Assembly: GCA_008828725.1 (NCBI GenBank)
Contig: MEHQ01001995.1
Span: forward strand, 103,078 to 167,077
Length of the DNA stretch: 64,000 nt
From: Saccharina japonica
Taxonomy: Eukaryota; Sar; Phaeophyceae; Laminariales; Laminariaceae
Direction: 5' to 3'
The notes beneath the pieces were generated by a model. The model had not been told where the DNA came from and did not search any database. It saw only the letters and a list, made by a program, of their open reading frames with translations. The position numbers and the translations under genes are program-made. This document shows, piece by piece, positions 1 to 11,800 of this stretch (the stretch's first letter is position 1; every line of letters begins with the position of its first letter).

Positions 1-57
1 GCAGCCGCCACGAGGCAATTTACTCAATACGTAGCAAATAATGGAACAATAGTGCAA

Positions 58-3000
58 CTACTTCTTGACGATGAAGTCCACAGCGTTCTGCACGGTGGCG
101 ATCTCGGCAGCCACCTCGTCCTCGATTTCGATCTGAAGAAAAAAAAATGCGGTGCAAAAGATGTCGAGGGTTCAAAAAGTCGGACACAGACGAACGGCAA
201 GGGGAGGGAGAGAGAGAGGGCTGTGCTTATATATTTATTTATTTTTGTTGCACGTACGCACCACTGGAAAACTGAGCTATGGATATTGATATAAAATGCA
301 AGTAACGTTTAGTAGTTCCAATGCAAGTACAGTAGTTTTGACCCACGAAACGCGGGCGCGGTGGTAAACTATTAACATCGATAGCTCGAGGGGATAACAA
401 GTAGCCATGACCAACTCTACGCGAGTTGACGAGGGGAGAAAGGGCTGAAGCCTTCTCGCGATAAAAATGCAAGGCACGAACCGTAGCGGGGGAGGGCGGG
501 GGAGAGCCTGCTGTGTGACCCCTGATCTAAGTTACGACTACTGCAGGAGAGAAGAGAAAATAAGGGCGAAGATAACACATGGGATGGGAAAACACACACG
601 GTGACGGCATGTCAACATTTCGGCTGCGTTGTGTGCCGAACGAATTTCGATCCGTGAGTACTGTGAGCATATATTGTACCGTAGGCAGTGTCGAGCGTTG
701 AATGAATACAGGCAAAGGCGACCAGACGCTTACAACAACGGAAGGGAGAGGGCTGTGGTGAAATATCTGTCCCACTGGAAAAATGGGCCAACTCTAATAG
801 CAAGTAACCCCCCCCCCCCCCCTCCCGCGAAGCGTGGGTGAGATTCGCAAGGTTTACACATATTACGAATAAAGTAATCATACTTTTTACACCACCATGA
901 CATATCTGTTGTCGTGTGCGGAACATAGACGAATCGAAGTCAAGCACTCACACAACATCTGCATACGACGACGTACGCACTGCACCGCAGAAACGACGTG
1001 CTGCATTACGACCACGACCTATGTGACTGGATGTGCCCCCCTTGCCTTGCCTTGAAACTCGCCTATTCAATATAAATTATATCATAGACTACTTACTAAT
1101 ATATTTTTCAGGGATTGCCCATCCCTGGCCTCTCAGAGCTCCCACTTCGATACCGCCTCCTTCTACTACTTGATTACTTGCCGGAGCTTTCCTTCCTGTC
1201 TTTGTTTCCTATCATTTTTTGTTGGCGAAAGCCTTTTTATTTTTAGGTTTGGGTTAGTGCGTGTACCCAGAGAGCGCGGCAGCGCGGGCGAGCCCGGCAC
1301 CACCGCGGGTAGGGGAGGGCGCCGGCCAGTAGAGGGGGGGGTCGAAGGAGCGCAGTCGCCTTTTTCGTGGCTAGGCATGGTGTGTCCATCGAGACTCGAA
1401 GGCAGCATGAAAGGGCTTTGTCTGCGTTGCTGCTGGTGGTGCGAATCCAGTATGTCCGAAATTGTAAGTATCGTTTATTCCTGTAAAAGAATATTCAAGC
1501 GGTGCTTATTTCTCAACCAAATATTATTCACAGAGAAACAGCCAGGCGGTTTGAACACCATCATGCTCGAGCGGGCGAACGAGGGCCACAGTGAGCACCG
1601 GGCTTCACGCCAGGCGGGCCACGGGGCGCCCTGGGGCAGAGAGCCAGTAGAGCTCGACCCGGACCGAATCGATGGCGAGGTGATCGCGGGAGGGCGGGTA
1701 GCATCGAGGGTGACAGAACGTGACAGTCGTCTTAACTTTTTTGTTTTTGAGCGGCGCAATCACGATATGTCATTTGCATTTGGAGTATTCGTGTGTGATT
1801 CGGGATGTACATGATTGGTTTTTTTTTCCCGACCGCATTTTTTTGTTCTTGTTTCTCGCTCCTGTCGCTTTGTTCTTTGTTCGAGTACGAGTACGAGTAC
1901 GAGTACGTATACCCGTACGTATACCCGTACGTGTAGACGTCTTTCTATCAGTTTTATTGTTTTTGGTACTTCACAACTTGACCGTACTGCTGTGCTGTGC
2001 TTTCTCTTTCATATTACAAGTGCACACAAAGTACGAAGTGCTACTGCTGTTGTTGCTGTACTACCACACATGATTACGAAAAAGGCACGAATCACACCCA
2101 CAGCAGGCAGCGCAGCGCCGTGCTGTGAGCCGCGTTTCTGTGCTTTCTCTATCGAACATACAGCTTTGTTGTTCTGGAGCATGGAGCTTACAATGTGTAC
2201 ATCCCGAGCATGTTTTGCTTGCATGCCAAGTCCGCCGTTTCTTCGCTTGCACCATGAACCTCTTGGCATTTTCAAGTCGGTGCTTGCACTACGTCATGAG
2301 CCTCTTCTGCCCCTTTCCTTGCGCGAGCGTAGCGGGCGGCGCCAGCCGCCGGCGGAGCGGAGCCCTTGACATATTATATGTATCATACATATTATACATA
2401 CCATACAGATCATACAGATCATGTGCCATACATATTATATCATAATCGTCCCAGGGGGTGTGTTATCAAATCACTCCATTACAGTATACGGTACTATCAA
2501 CACCAATACTGCTGTACCAGGTCCAGGTTCGTACCCACCCGGTAATGCGTACGTAGAGTATTAGACTGGGAGCTACACCAATAGACTAGCCTATTAATAG
2601 CAGCATTCCAAGCTCGCGGTAATATCAGATGAGCTGCCTCATACAGCGACCAATACCCAATACATAGTCAGTATACCGCGGGCGTTGGCACAACATCTTC
2701 ATGCCTCTCGGAGATATGGAGGCTTACGTCAATCGAGCCCGACACGATCGACCGCACACAAGAGGCGTGCTAAATTGGATATAAGAGGCTAAGAGCAGAT
2801 GTCAGATGGCATCATGCCGACAGACATGCGTAAACTGGCAGCATAGCTCTCTCTTCGCGACACGTTCGCAGGCAAAACGGCCAACCAACCAACCGCGCAT
2901 GTCAGCCATTTTCAAGTCAACAGCAACACAGCAGCAGCACAACTATTCACAGATGCTCCCAGCATACTTCACACTCCGAGTACTGAGAATATTCGAGTAC

Positions 3001-6000
3001 TGGAGGCCTAACTACTGCGAGTACTGGGAATGTGGTCAGTACATAACCCCGAGTACAAGCAGTACCCGCAGTATCGGACTCCGAAATATTTGGAGCATCA
3101 GGCAGTTTTCGGAGTGAAGAACCTCGATTTACGGCGAGTACACTAAGTACCTCAAGTACGTTTTCTCGAAAATGCTCCAAATATACTTCGAGGTACTGGG
3201 AGCATCTGTGAAATGTGAAATGTTGCAAACGTCAGTCACATGCCCCTGAACCTAAGAGAAATGACGGCCCAGTCCTTCAAATGATGCACAGATGCTCCCA
3301 GTATAACCTACCAGGTACTCCGAGTATACTCTGAGTATCGAGTACATTTCGTACCCCCGAGTACTGAGAGTACTATTAATAGAGTACTGGCGGCCCTAAT
3401 ACTATGAGTACTGGGAGTATGACGAGTAGTGAACGCCTAAATACTGCGAGTAGAATGAGTACCCGCAGTATCGGGCCCCCAAATATTCACGACTAGGTAT
3501 TGGCAGTATCCGCGGTGCAGAATGTCGAAATAGTTCGAGTTCTCGCAGTATCCCAAGTGCATAAACCCGAAACACTGCGAGTACACCAAGTATCTGAAAT
3601 ATGTTTTCTCTGAAATACTGCACTTTACTCCCAAGCACTGGGAGCTTCTGTGCAACAAATTTAAGAGTGTCGGGATATCGTACCGAAAGAAAACTTTCGA
3701 TAATCCGTACCGAACGTGTTTTGCCCTGCACCCCCCGGCACCCCCGTGTTTTTTATGCTTCCACTGAACGAAAGCTTCGATTTTGCCAACTATCGAAATG
3801 GGCGTCTGTATCGCATCGAAGTCGATTATCGATCGATATCCAACACTAATTACCATATAGTAACAGCAGCACAACTTCTTGGGCATGCATGATACGGGCG
3901 GTGCAGCTTCGACACCCTCTCGTGACGGCAGTAGGCTATTGTGACAACCATTAATATAATAGTGGCATATACATACCAGGTATAGGCTATTGTATCGTGA
4001 CCTGGCCTCAACGCTGTGAACCGAAAACGAAAAATGGCTCGGTCGGCTTTTCGGTTTTTCGCCGAAAAGTCGGTCAGTTTCGGTAGTTTTTTTCCAAATC
4101 AACCGATAATGAAAAAATGGCGGTTTGGGATCGGGAAAACCCGAAGAAAAAAAACGACCGAAAACAAAGACTTTTGGTTTTCGGTTCACAAGCCTGCCTG
4201 GCATGCGGTAACATGCGGTGTTGGCCGCTTTGCCATTCTTCAGGGCATTACGTAATACAGCACTCAGCAGTCAGCAGTATGGGGCCACAAACAAGAAACA
4301 TCTACGTACGTACAGATCTGGTACTACTGCTGCTGCTGTACTGTATTATCAGCAAGGCTTTCGCACAGGAAGACCGTGTCGATTTGCGAACCTCACAGCT
4401 GATCAGAACTCAGAAGCGTAACCCTTTTAGTAGTGCACTGTACATAAACCAATATTTCAGTCTAATTCCAAGTGTTTTGTCCCCACATCGGGACTGCAGT
4501 TCCTAAAGGGTTCAAGTGAAGCCATCCTTGAACGACCTCGAGCATAGGCTATCGTATAGGATTTAGTGTGGCGCTCGCCGCTGAGCACGATTTCTCAATC
4601 CAATTTTGTTACGCAGGGTCCTCCAAAACGTGAGCCTTCGTTATTATGTTATTATTTGCCGTGCAAGGTTACGAGTAGTTCTTATTTGTGGGCCCATCTA
4701 GACTTCGTATACCTGTACCCTGTACGTAATCTATATTATATATATGGTATATGATACGAAGCAGCCGTTATAGCAGACAGTTAGTAAGAAAGCACCACAG
4801 CCGTCGAGAAATAAACCTGCCATACTGCTGCTGCCGCTGCTGCTGTTGCTGTAGATGCTGTATTGCGTTGCTGCCTTGTTTGTGTACACCAGCCCTCATG
4901 TGCAACCTGAACTACGGTATGATATCAAATGTAAAATATGTGCCCGTGGTATCATGTGTATAGTAGGAGTGTACGAGTACCGAGTACATATTATACCGGC
5001 ACCTCGGTCGTCCGGGACAGCAGCAGCAGCAGCAGCAGTTTAGCAGCAGCACGAGCACATGCAACTCGCAACAGTTTCCAACGCGCTGTTGTCCCTCGCA
5101 CAGACCTACGTAAAAGTAACCACCTACACTGATAACACAGAGCAGCACACAAGTGCAGAGCACAGCAGCCTCAAGGTATACAATACCACTCTGAGCTGCA
5201 ACATAAGGCGTGTTTCAAGGATAATGCGAAGACCAAACGGCCTTTACATTTCCGTTCAGAAAGGTTGTCTACCTGGCACAGAGGTATCATGCTGCTACGA
5301 CTACTGGTGCTGCCCAGCTGCGGTGTCGTATCATATCGTATCATATGTACGTGCGCCGTGATAAGGCTGCTGTGACAGCTGTCCGGGGGTACACAATACC
5401 TGGTACCTGCCTGGCTCGCCATATGATGTGATCCGACGTATCACATCATACACGCCATCGTGTACGTACCACATTTACCCTCGCTGCAGACAGACACATG
5501 GTTGGTGCAGTCGAAACAAGCACCAAGCACCAAGCACTACGAGACTACGAGTCGTACTGCTGTTGCTGTAAGAACTCACGTTAAAGCCTTCCTCGAGCGC
5601 CATGATGAGCTCAACGGTGTCCAACGAGTCCGCCCCAAGGTCTTGGGTGAAAGACGCCGTGGGCACCACCTGGCTCTCCTCCACCGCCAACTGCTGGGCC
5701 ACGATCGTACGGACCTTCGACAGGACATCCCCGCTGTCGCCCCCCATGCGCAGCGGCGCCATGCGCTGCTGCCGTGCTACGGACGAAGCTACGCATCGGC
5801 TTCCTGTGGCACCTCGAGAGAAGCAGCTCGGTGGTGGGACCACGAACGCAGCGCTGCATCAAACAGGAAGGGTTGGAAATCAGGAGGGGAGAGAACATGA
5901 GGGGTGGGTCAAGGCAAGGTCACGGAAACAGCAGGGGTCAGACAATAAGTATCAGGCCGAGGTTAGCATGAACGGTGGCTGTGGTCGTCGTGGGTCGGGC

Positions 6001-6249
6001 AGGGGGGTGGAGGTTGGGGTCTCGAGGTGGTGTCGAGGTTTATATGATGGGTGACAGCAGTAGTACAGCAAGGATAGCAGCAAGTAGTAGGGGGGTGAGA
6101 CGTGTCGAGCCGTGAGAGGAGGGTGGTGGCTAAAAGTAGAACACGGAATCGCGAAAGGCTGTCGCTTGTTAATCTCGCCAAGAGCGGCCAACGACGCACC
6201 TGGTTCCCAGGACCAGGAGAGTGCATACGGCAGAGAAAGATGGCGCCAT
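58..6249 (-). CDS. Plastid-targeted acyl carrier protein (type II fatty acid synthesis)
   Basis: Carries the growing acyl chain on a phosphopantetheine arm in plastid type II fatty acid synthesis. Three exons: 6200-6249, 5580-5853 and 58-132 (399 nt, 132 aa plus stop), all GT-AG with matching phases. Exon 1 encodes a signal peptide ([16 protein letters not shown]). Exon 2 continues SAAFVVPP, an ASAFAP-like site of the kind used for import into secondary red plastids, then an Arg/Ser-rich transit peptide up to about residue 45. The ACP domain follows: residues [18 protein letters not shown] contain the DSL motif whose Ser receives the arm. Exon 3 ([20 protein letters not shown], then IVKK and stop) completes helices III-IV. 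The start was chosen because it gives a signal peptide and an in-phase splice into AAF. An alternative acceptor nearer the ACP domain would lose the AAF motif or the frame. Divergent from the hydrolase at 8803. Identity is very secure; plastid location is inferred from the presequence. Confidence 0.93.
400..605 (+). repeat. tRNA-derived SINE, body and tail fragment
   Basis: Shares the SINE body found at 7575-7945, 13070-13325, 16845-17172, 17700-18018 and 35840-36025: a GTCGACGAGGG block, then TCGCGATAAAAATGCAAGG, a CCGTAG plus G-rich block, GTTACGACT and a GGGATGG tail. The tRNA-like head is absent, so this is a 5'-truncated copy. Confidence 0.7.
1170..1814 (+). other. GC-rich open frame of 214 codons, coding status unclear
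   Basis: Runs from an ATG at 1170 to a stop at 1812-1814 within the acyl carrier protein intron, on the other strand. The middle (1260-1730) is much richer in GC than its surroundings and is also open on the minus strand for long stretches. The translated protein is rich in Arg, Gly and Glu, with no domain I recognise. It could be an old insertion, a pseudogene fragment or chance. Confidence 0.15.
1884..1945. repeat. GAGTAC / CCGTACGTATA short tandem repeats
   Basis: Several GAGTAC hexamer units are followed directly by two or three units of CCGTACGTATA type. Confidence 0.8.
2930..3640. repeat. Degenerate array rich in GAGTACT/AGTACTC motifs
   Basis: About 700 bases in which the near-palindromic core GAGTACT (with GGGAGTA, CGAGTAC and AATATT) recurs every 10-30 bases on both strands. 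A larger unit also seems to recur, pairing 'AGATGCTCCCAG' (2951, 3291) with 'TTTTCTC..AAAT..CTCC/CTGC' segments (about 3160 and 3600). Confidence 0.65.
4014..4193. mobile_element. Short foldback / MITE-like element with inverted ends
   Basis: The left end reads GTGAACCGAAAAC and the right end GTTTTCGGTTCAC, a perfect 13-base inverted repeat. Inside, CGGTCGGCTTTTCGGTTTTT and its mirrored counterparts extend the palindrome imperfectly. About 175 bp, with no coding capacity. Confidence 0.6.
4417..4514. mobile_element. piggyBac-like MITE, decayed copy
   Basis: Begins TAACCCTTTTAG and ends CTAAAGGGTT, with an interior TCTAATTCCAAGTGTTTTGT then CCCCACATCGGGACTGCAGT. The interior matches the copy at 54842-54938. 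The flanking TTAA is no longer intact. Confidence 0.65.
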
Positions 6250-7574
6250 GGTAAAGCTCGAGCGACAACTACGTGACGAGGAAGACAGGGATTGCAGCGC
6301 AAAACGAAAACTGGGTTCCTCTCACAATCAAATGAGCAGACACGGCCCTACACAAAAACGCCTCGCAAGACTATACAACACGGTTCCGGTAAGATCACGA
6401 CACACAACCTCCTTGCAGTAAACCTACTGGCTTGGCGCAGCGATAACCGAGGGACTTGCGACTTTCGAAGGTGGGCATCATCGTGCTGTGGTCGCCATGT
6501 CTCCAGACTTGTATCCTCCCTGCTTGGTAGTGATCGTGGGTAGTGTGCTGAGTGTCGGGGCGATGGCTATTTTTTTGTTCGTTTTTGTTCTAACTTGAGA
6601 ACGGTAAAGTTAAAGTTGTGCAAGAAGAGTGCCTCAAGTTCCAGCAGACAGTAATAGTAGCAGCAGCAGCAGCAGCAGGAGTAGCAGTACATGTGCCTTA
6701 CCGTTTCCTACAGCAGTACGAGGTACCTCTCCTACAGACACGTGTGCGTGTATGTGTGTACTCGTATAACGAGAAGAAACTCTGTGTTTAGTCGAGGGTC
6801 TCGTACCTCCTGGGGATGTTACCGCTGGTACCACGCAGACGTGACGATAACAAAGGTGACGGCTGACGAGAGGGAACACGAGCACGAGTAGACATTCGTG
6901 AGACCAACAATAACATATCAGTACGTACGTACTGGTACGTACGTATTATACCAGTGTGTGTGTTCTTCACATTAAACCTTCCTTTCTACCCGTCGACATC
7001 CAGCACACCCAGTGTCCGTGCCGATTCTTCTATCCTAAAAAGGTACCAGTTCTGTGGTCACAAAACTACGACACAGAGATACTACGCTCAGTGCAGTAAG
7101 CAGAGCAGACAATGCAATGCCATATACGACAGGCAAGACCTACCCTGCTAGCAATCCAGGTGCATGCGAGAGAAAAAGAAAAAAAAAAGCGAAAAGGAAA
7201 AATAATCGGCAAGCAATATTTGTTTCCCTTCTGTTCGAAAATATAGCGACGTATTGGATTGTTTTATACCCTTCAAAAGTTCCTTATTTATACGGACATA
7301 GTTGTATGAAAGATGAACCTCCGAGTAGGCCAACGCTCGGTACTAACTGCTGTATGATATCATGATCATTGCGAATACACAGCAGTTCGTGTTAATAGTA
7401 CTGCTGCTGTATACTCTGGTATTAGGGCTGCTGTTAGTTGGCTGGGCTTCCTAACTGACTTGAGTCGACTATTAATAGTTGGCTGGCGAGTCAAGCCTTC
7501 CCCGGCCGAGGGGGGCCCGCCCCCGCAGGGCCCGCCGCAGGCGCTTCGGATGATCCCGCTGAAGGCGGCAAAAA

Positions 7575-7945
7575 TCACGTTTTTTTCTTCTTTTTCTTTC
7601 TCATCCCATTCATTATCTTCGCCCTTCCTTTCTCTCCTCCCTACGAGTAGTCGTAACTCAGATCCGGGGTCACAAAGTAGGCTCCTCTCCCTCCTCCCCC
7701 ACTACCAGTACGGTTCTTGCCTTGCATTTTTATCGCGAGAAGACTTCAGCTTTTTCTTCCCTCGTCGACTCGCATCGAATTGTGCCTACCCACGCTACTA
7801 TTAATAGGTGCTCTCAGCAGTTGATTCCGTTTTTGTTATTTATTTTTGCAAATAAATTCAAAAGTCCGACCCACGTGAGATTCGACCTCCCGACATCAAC
7901 TCTTAGAAGCGTTCGAGGTTACCACTAGACCATAGGGGGGCGCTA
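7575..7945 (-). mobile_element. tRNA-derived SINE, near complete
   Basis: Read on the minus strand, the head starts near 7940 with an A-box-like TGGTCTAGTGGTAA (7932-7917) and a B-box-like GGTCGAATCTC (7887-7877), spaced as in a tRNA promoter. The body follows, and the element ends at low coordinates in an A-rich tail (GGGATGAGAAAGAAAAAG). About 365 bp. The tRNA arms no longer pair well, so this is a SINE head and not a tRNA gene. Confidence 0.85.
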
Positions 7946-8454
7946 CTTGGCTTCATTTTACACACAAAAAATATGATAAAACGGCCAAGTTTAGCACTGG
8001 TTTTTAGGTCGCCAAATAGAGGTAAAGTTTGTTTTATTGGACTACTCTACTCGTAGATCGGACGATTATTAGTAGTAAGGCCACCCCGTTCAATATTGTG
8101 GCCGCACTTCCGCGCTTCCTTCGGGCTTGTTGTATTAAGCACTTGCTCTTATGGCTGTGCGCCCAACACATATGATCTTACATGAGGGCATATAACATCC
8201 GTAAGTACGCGCGATCGAACTATTACATTCAGCTACGAAAGATGAGTTTCGACGAAATCCTCGAGCTCACAGCTGTTGTTTTTTTTAATTTTTATAATAT
8301 AATAGACGATTCGTAAATCCCCACCCTTCACTATTCTGACCTCAGTGTCTTTGGGCTTGTTATACGTATTACTTACTCGCATTGCTGTGCGCTGACACTC
8401 GTAATATACCTATTAAAAATACATAGGCCGAGAAGGGTGAACTGTTGGTGTCAT

Positions 8455-8577
8455 GTCACAGTGTTTTGGTGGCTCGCTTCGGCGAGAAATTGGTTTGCGG
8501 GAGTCGTGTGTTGGTTGGAGCGCAGTCACAGTGTTTTGGTGGCTCGCTTTGGCGAGAAATTGGTTTGCGGGAGTCAT
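8455..8577. repeat. Direct duplication just upstream of the hydrolase
   Basis: TCACAGTGTTTTGGTGGCTC with GCGAGAAATTGGTTTGCGGG is present twice, offset by about 69 bases, with one or two mismatches. It ends about 225 bases before the ATG at 8803. Confidence 0.9.
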
Positions 8578-8802
8578 AAACAGTAGAGCAGTAGACAGTA
8601 GACTACTGTTAGGCAGTAGACTACTGTAGTAGACGATTGGTAAGGCCGCACTTGTCGTTATTGTGGCTTCAATACCTCGCCCCCAACCTAGTCGCTCCAC
8701 CGATAACACTCTTACGTACTTTTGTACATAACTGATGTAAACGTGCGCGCAGGGTTTTTTTAACACCGCGTCGCACGTGAAAAAGAAGCCGTGGAGACCA
8801 TC

Positions 8803-11800
8803 ATGACCTCGGAGACCCAGCCCCAGGCCCAGGCCAGTGCCAGCGCCAGCGCCAGCGCCACCCCTACCCCTACCCCGCCTCGAACGGCCCTAGACTTCAA
8901 TCTACCCAAGGGAGACAACTTTATGGTCAACTCTAGGGGGCAGCGGCTGCACGTAAGGACCTTCCTCCCCGCTTCGGGCAAGGGGGGGGGGGGGAGGGGG
9001 GGGTGTACTTCCTTTTCATGCTTGGCCGTAGTCGTATGACCATAGACCCTCGCACCCCTACAATGCCGGGACGGAGCATGTCGGGTTTTTACCGACCAAG
9101 CAGACTGGGGAATTGAGAAAAAGAGACAGGCGTGGGCCGCGCTTTCTACTTTGGTTATATTGATAAAGGCCGTGTACGAGAAGGTTCCGCGTGTTTTGTC
9201 TTGCGATCACAAACTGCTGATGGTATATGGTGACAAGTGAATGAGAGGGCAAAAGCAAGCATCAAACAAAAGCATAATCGACGACAGTGTCAACGATACC
9301 AACAACGACAACAAAAGTAACAGCAGGATCAACAGCTCACCAACCTACCAGGTATTCAATACCAACAGGTTGACGTATCCCCTTCTACTGTTACTAGAAC
9401 TGCACCACCATTTTCGTGCAGAAACTAGTCGAGTTCAAAGGTGGCATACTCTTTTACGTGTTAAGGTATAAACGGTTCAAGCCGTCCAAAAATTGACACC
9501 TGGTATATACGTACCTATGTTTCAATTTGTTTATATATATTGTACTACTCGTACCGTGGCGTGTTCGCTGCCCTGTTGCCTTCGTATGCAGTGGTATACC
9601 AGCACGTACCCCCACACGCGCTCGCGCTTCTATACGATTGCTCTGAGCTAGCTCTAAGCACTACCAGGCACCCTGGTAGGTTAGATGCCGGTATGCTTCC
9701 GTTAGACATGCACTATAACCACAGAGCTATGGCATGTATACGTCAGCGCTGACTTGTAGCTCACTAATTGTGGTGCATGTCTACCACAGTTATTGCCAAC
9801 ACATACGTCACCTGTTACACACGAAGGAGTTGCATACGAAGGAGGCTAAGTCAGCGCTGGATTGTAACTCAGCGGTGAGGGTGCAATAGTACGAGCAAAT
9901 AGGTCACCTGTTATAGACGAAGGAGTTGTATACGAAGGAGGCTAAGTCAGCGCTGGATTGTAAAGTACGAGCAAGTAGGTCACCTGGTATAGACGAAGGA
10001 GGCCAAGTCAGCGCTGACTTGTAACTCAGCAGTTTTGGTGCGTTACCAGCAAATATGATATATACTGCATATTCATAGGTAGAAGGCCGGTCTTTTGGTT
10101 CGCGTCAAGGGCTGTTTTGTCCTTAATGTACTGCTTTTAGAGTTGGGGGGGGGGGGTCGGTCAGTCTAAAAGCGGTCAAAACCGCGCTCTCCTTTTATAG
10201 CATTTTCGCTCACCAGGGGTTGTGATTGCGATGTTGATGCCTATAAACACGCCTTTTCTCCTTCGCCAATAGGCCCTAGGCTACTGTGGTAAACTCGACA
10301 ATCTCTCACTTTTTCCCCCTTACATACATTGAAGTGCATACTCGTACACCACGTGTTTGTGGACAACACTCGTACTTTGAATTAGTCTTGTAAAAAAGTT
10401 GCAGCAGGAAAAGGGTGAACGCCTTTTTTTTATTATTTTGTTTTTCTCCATCCCATTTATTTTCCTCGCCTCACTCTCCCGCCCCCTCCCAGTAGTTACT
10501 CGAGGCTGGGGCTGCGATACGGGTGCTCCTCTTCCTCCCTCCCCACTAGTAATAGTACGGATCGTGCCTTTTTTATCGTGATAATAATTCGGCATTTTTA
10601 TCCTAGACTCGCGGCGAATGTTACAAGCTCACGAGATCATTTTGCGCTTTCTGCTTTCGTTTTTTACACTAAAAACTAGTATCCTATACCTGGTATATAT
10701 TCATGCCATCCCGCTATACGTCGCTGCCCTGTTGCCCTCCCTGTCCGCCGTCTTATCCTCCCGCGGTATGCGGTAAACCTCTGTTGCCGGTGCGTTTAAA
10801 TCGGGCCCATCGGCGACATGCTGTTTCGTGGAACTCCTCTCCGGGCCGTGACAGCGATGGCAAGACTGTGCTTATCACGAACTACAAGCATTTGGTGAGA
10901 CTAATACTGGTATACTACACTACCGGTATACTATACTATACTATACTATACTATACTATACTATACTACACTATACTATACTATACTACACTATACTACA
11001 CTATACTATACTATACTATACTATACTATACTATACTATACTATACTATACTATACTATACTATGCTATACTATACTTTAGTAGAGGGGGTACCTAATTT
11101 TGATGAGGTCGCTGTTATCAGGAGCTCTTCGAACCTTGCCCCATCGCCGATTTTTTTACAACTTCACTTGTCACACCCCGGACAGATCATCTACAGATCA
11201 TGATCTATCCATGTATTGGTAGATCATCTAGACCCCAACCTTCCGTTATGATCTGGGTACGTAGTACAGATCCAACACAGGAAATATGTCCTAGATTATT
11301 CAGATTATTCGGCTCCCACCCGGCGACAGATCTTACAGATCATACGGATCGTACAGATTTATCTTCGCTGAAAAATCAAAGTGGGAATAGCCTATGTGAT
11401 TTGTCTGATGCATGTAAACTGTAGATGTATACGAATACGCGCAAAACAACTGCTGGATTAGACTAGTTTCCGCACAGCTTATACTATTAATAGTATTAAT
11501 AGTATTTATACTACAATTTCGTGGCTGGATGTACGAGCTTCCATTCCAGGTATGACCCTGCTGTGACTCCAACATTACCATTTTAAGCAGCTCGGGTGCG
11601 AAAATCGGGTGCAATCCGAGTTGAAATTGATGCCCACCCTTCGCCCCTTATCCACGTGTCGGGGGGGGGGCACTGCTGTACTGCTGTAGATGGAATGGGG
11701 TATTGTTACTATTAATACTCGTATTGCTATTCATATTATTCATATTACTAGAGTCGTTATATTTTCCTGAATGAATTACGAGGAAGACGGCGAAACTGCA

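Larger units (their letters stand above)
133..5579 (-). other. Long second intron of the acyl carrier protein gene
   Basis: This 5.4 kb intron (donor at 5579, acceptor beside 132) holds no convincing gene. It contains a SINE fragment (about 400-605), a weakly repeated segment (196-345 against 738-850), a GC-rich open frame (1170-1814), a TACGAG run, a GAGTACT-rich array, a foldback element, a piggyBac-like MITE and CAG/CTG runs at 4824-4860 and 5020-5042. Stretches 2450-2930, 3640-4010 and 4520-4820 show nothing I can classify. Confidence 0.75.
6250..8802. other. Divergent intergenic region between acyl carrier protein and hydrolase
   Basis: This 2.5 kb should contain the promoters of both genes. 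No TATA box or initiator could be fixed with confidence. It holds a CAG run (6659-6680), a SINE (7575-7945), a GC-rich patch at 7495-7570, three diverged copies of a block around 'GGACGATTATTAG / AGACGATTCGTAAA / AGACGATTGGTAAGG' (8055, 8303, 8630) and a 69-bp direct duplication (8455-8577). No coding sequence is evident. Confidence 0.6.
9111..10854 (+). other. Hydrolase intron region, no exon recognised
   Basis: Contains the 75-bp class array at 9745-10045, a G-run at 10145, a SINE-like segment at 10425-10635, and otherwise unremarkable AT-rich DNA. The missing hydrolase exon would be expected here. Confidence 0.6.

Noticed and set aside
5611-5898. Alternative frame over the acyl carrier protein exon
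   Set aside because: Shadow frame. The other frame carries the DSL motif, the ASAFAP-like site and consistent splicing.
7495-7570. GC-rich patch resembling the reverse of 19725-19790
   Set aside because: Both give Gly/Pro-rich translations with a similar order, but the match is short and GC-driven, so I did not call a shared element.
7877-7945. A tRNA gene on the minus strand
   Set aside because: A and B boxes are present, but the acceptor and anticodon arms do not pair and the sequence continues into a repeated SINE body; the same holds at 17107-17172 and 17961-18018.
10703-11203. 166-codon frame covering the 40-nt lipase exon
   Set aside because: Most is the ACTAT microsatellite; only 10855-10894 matches the family and has both splice sites.
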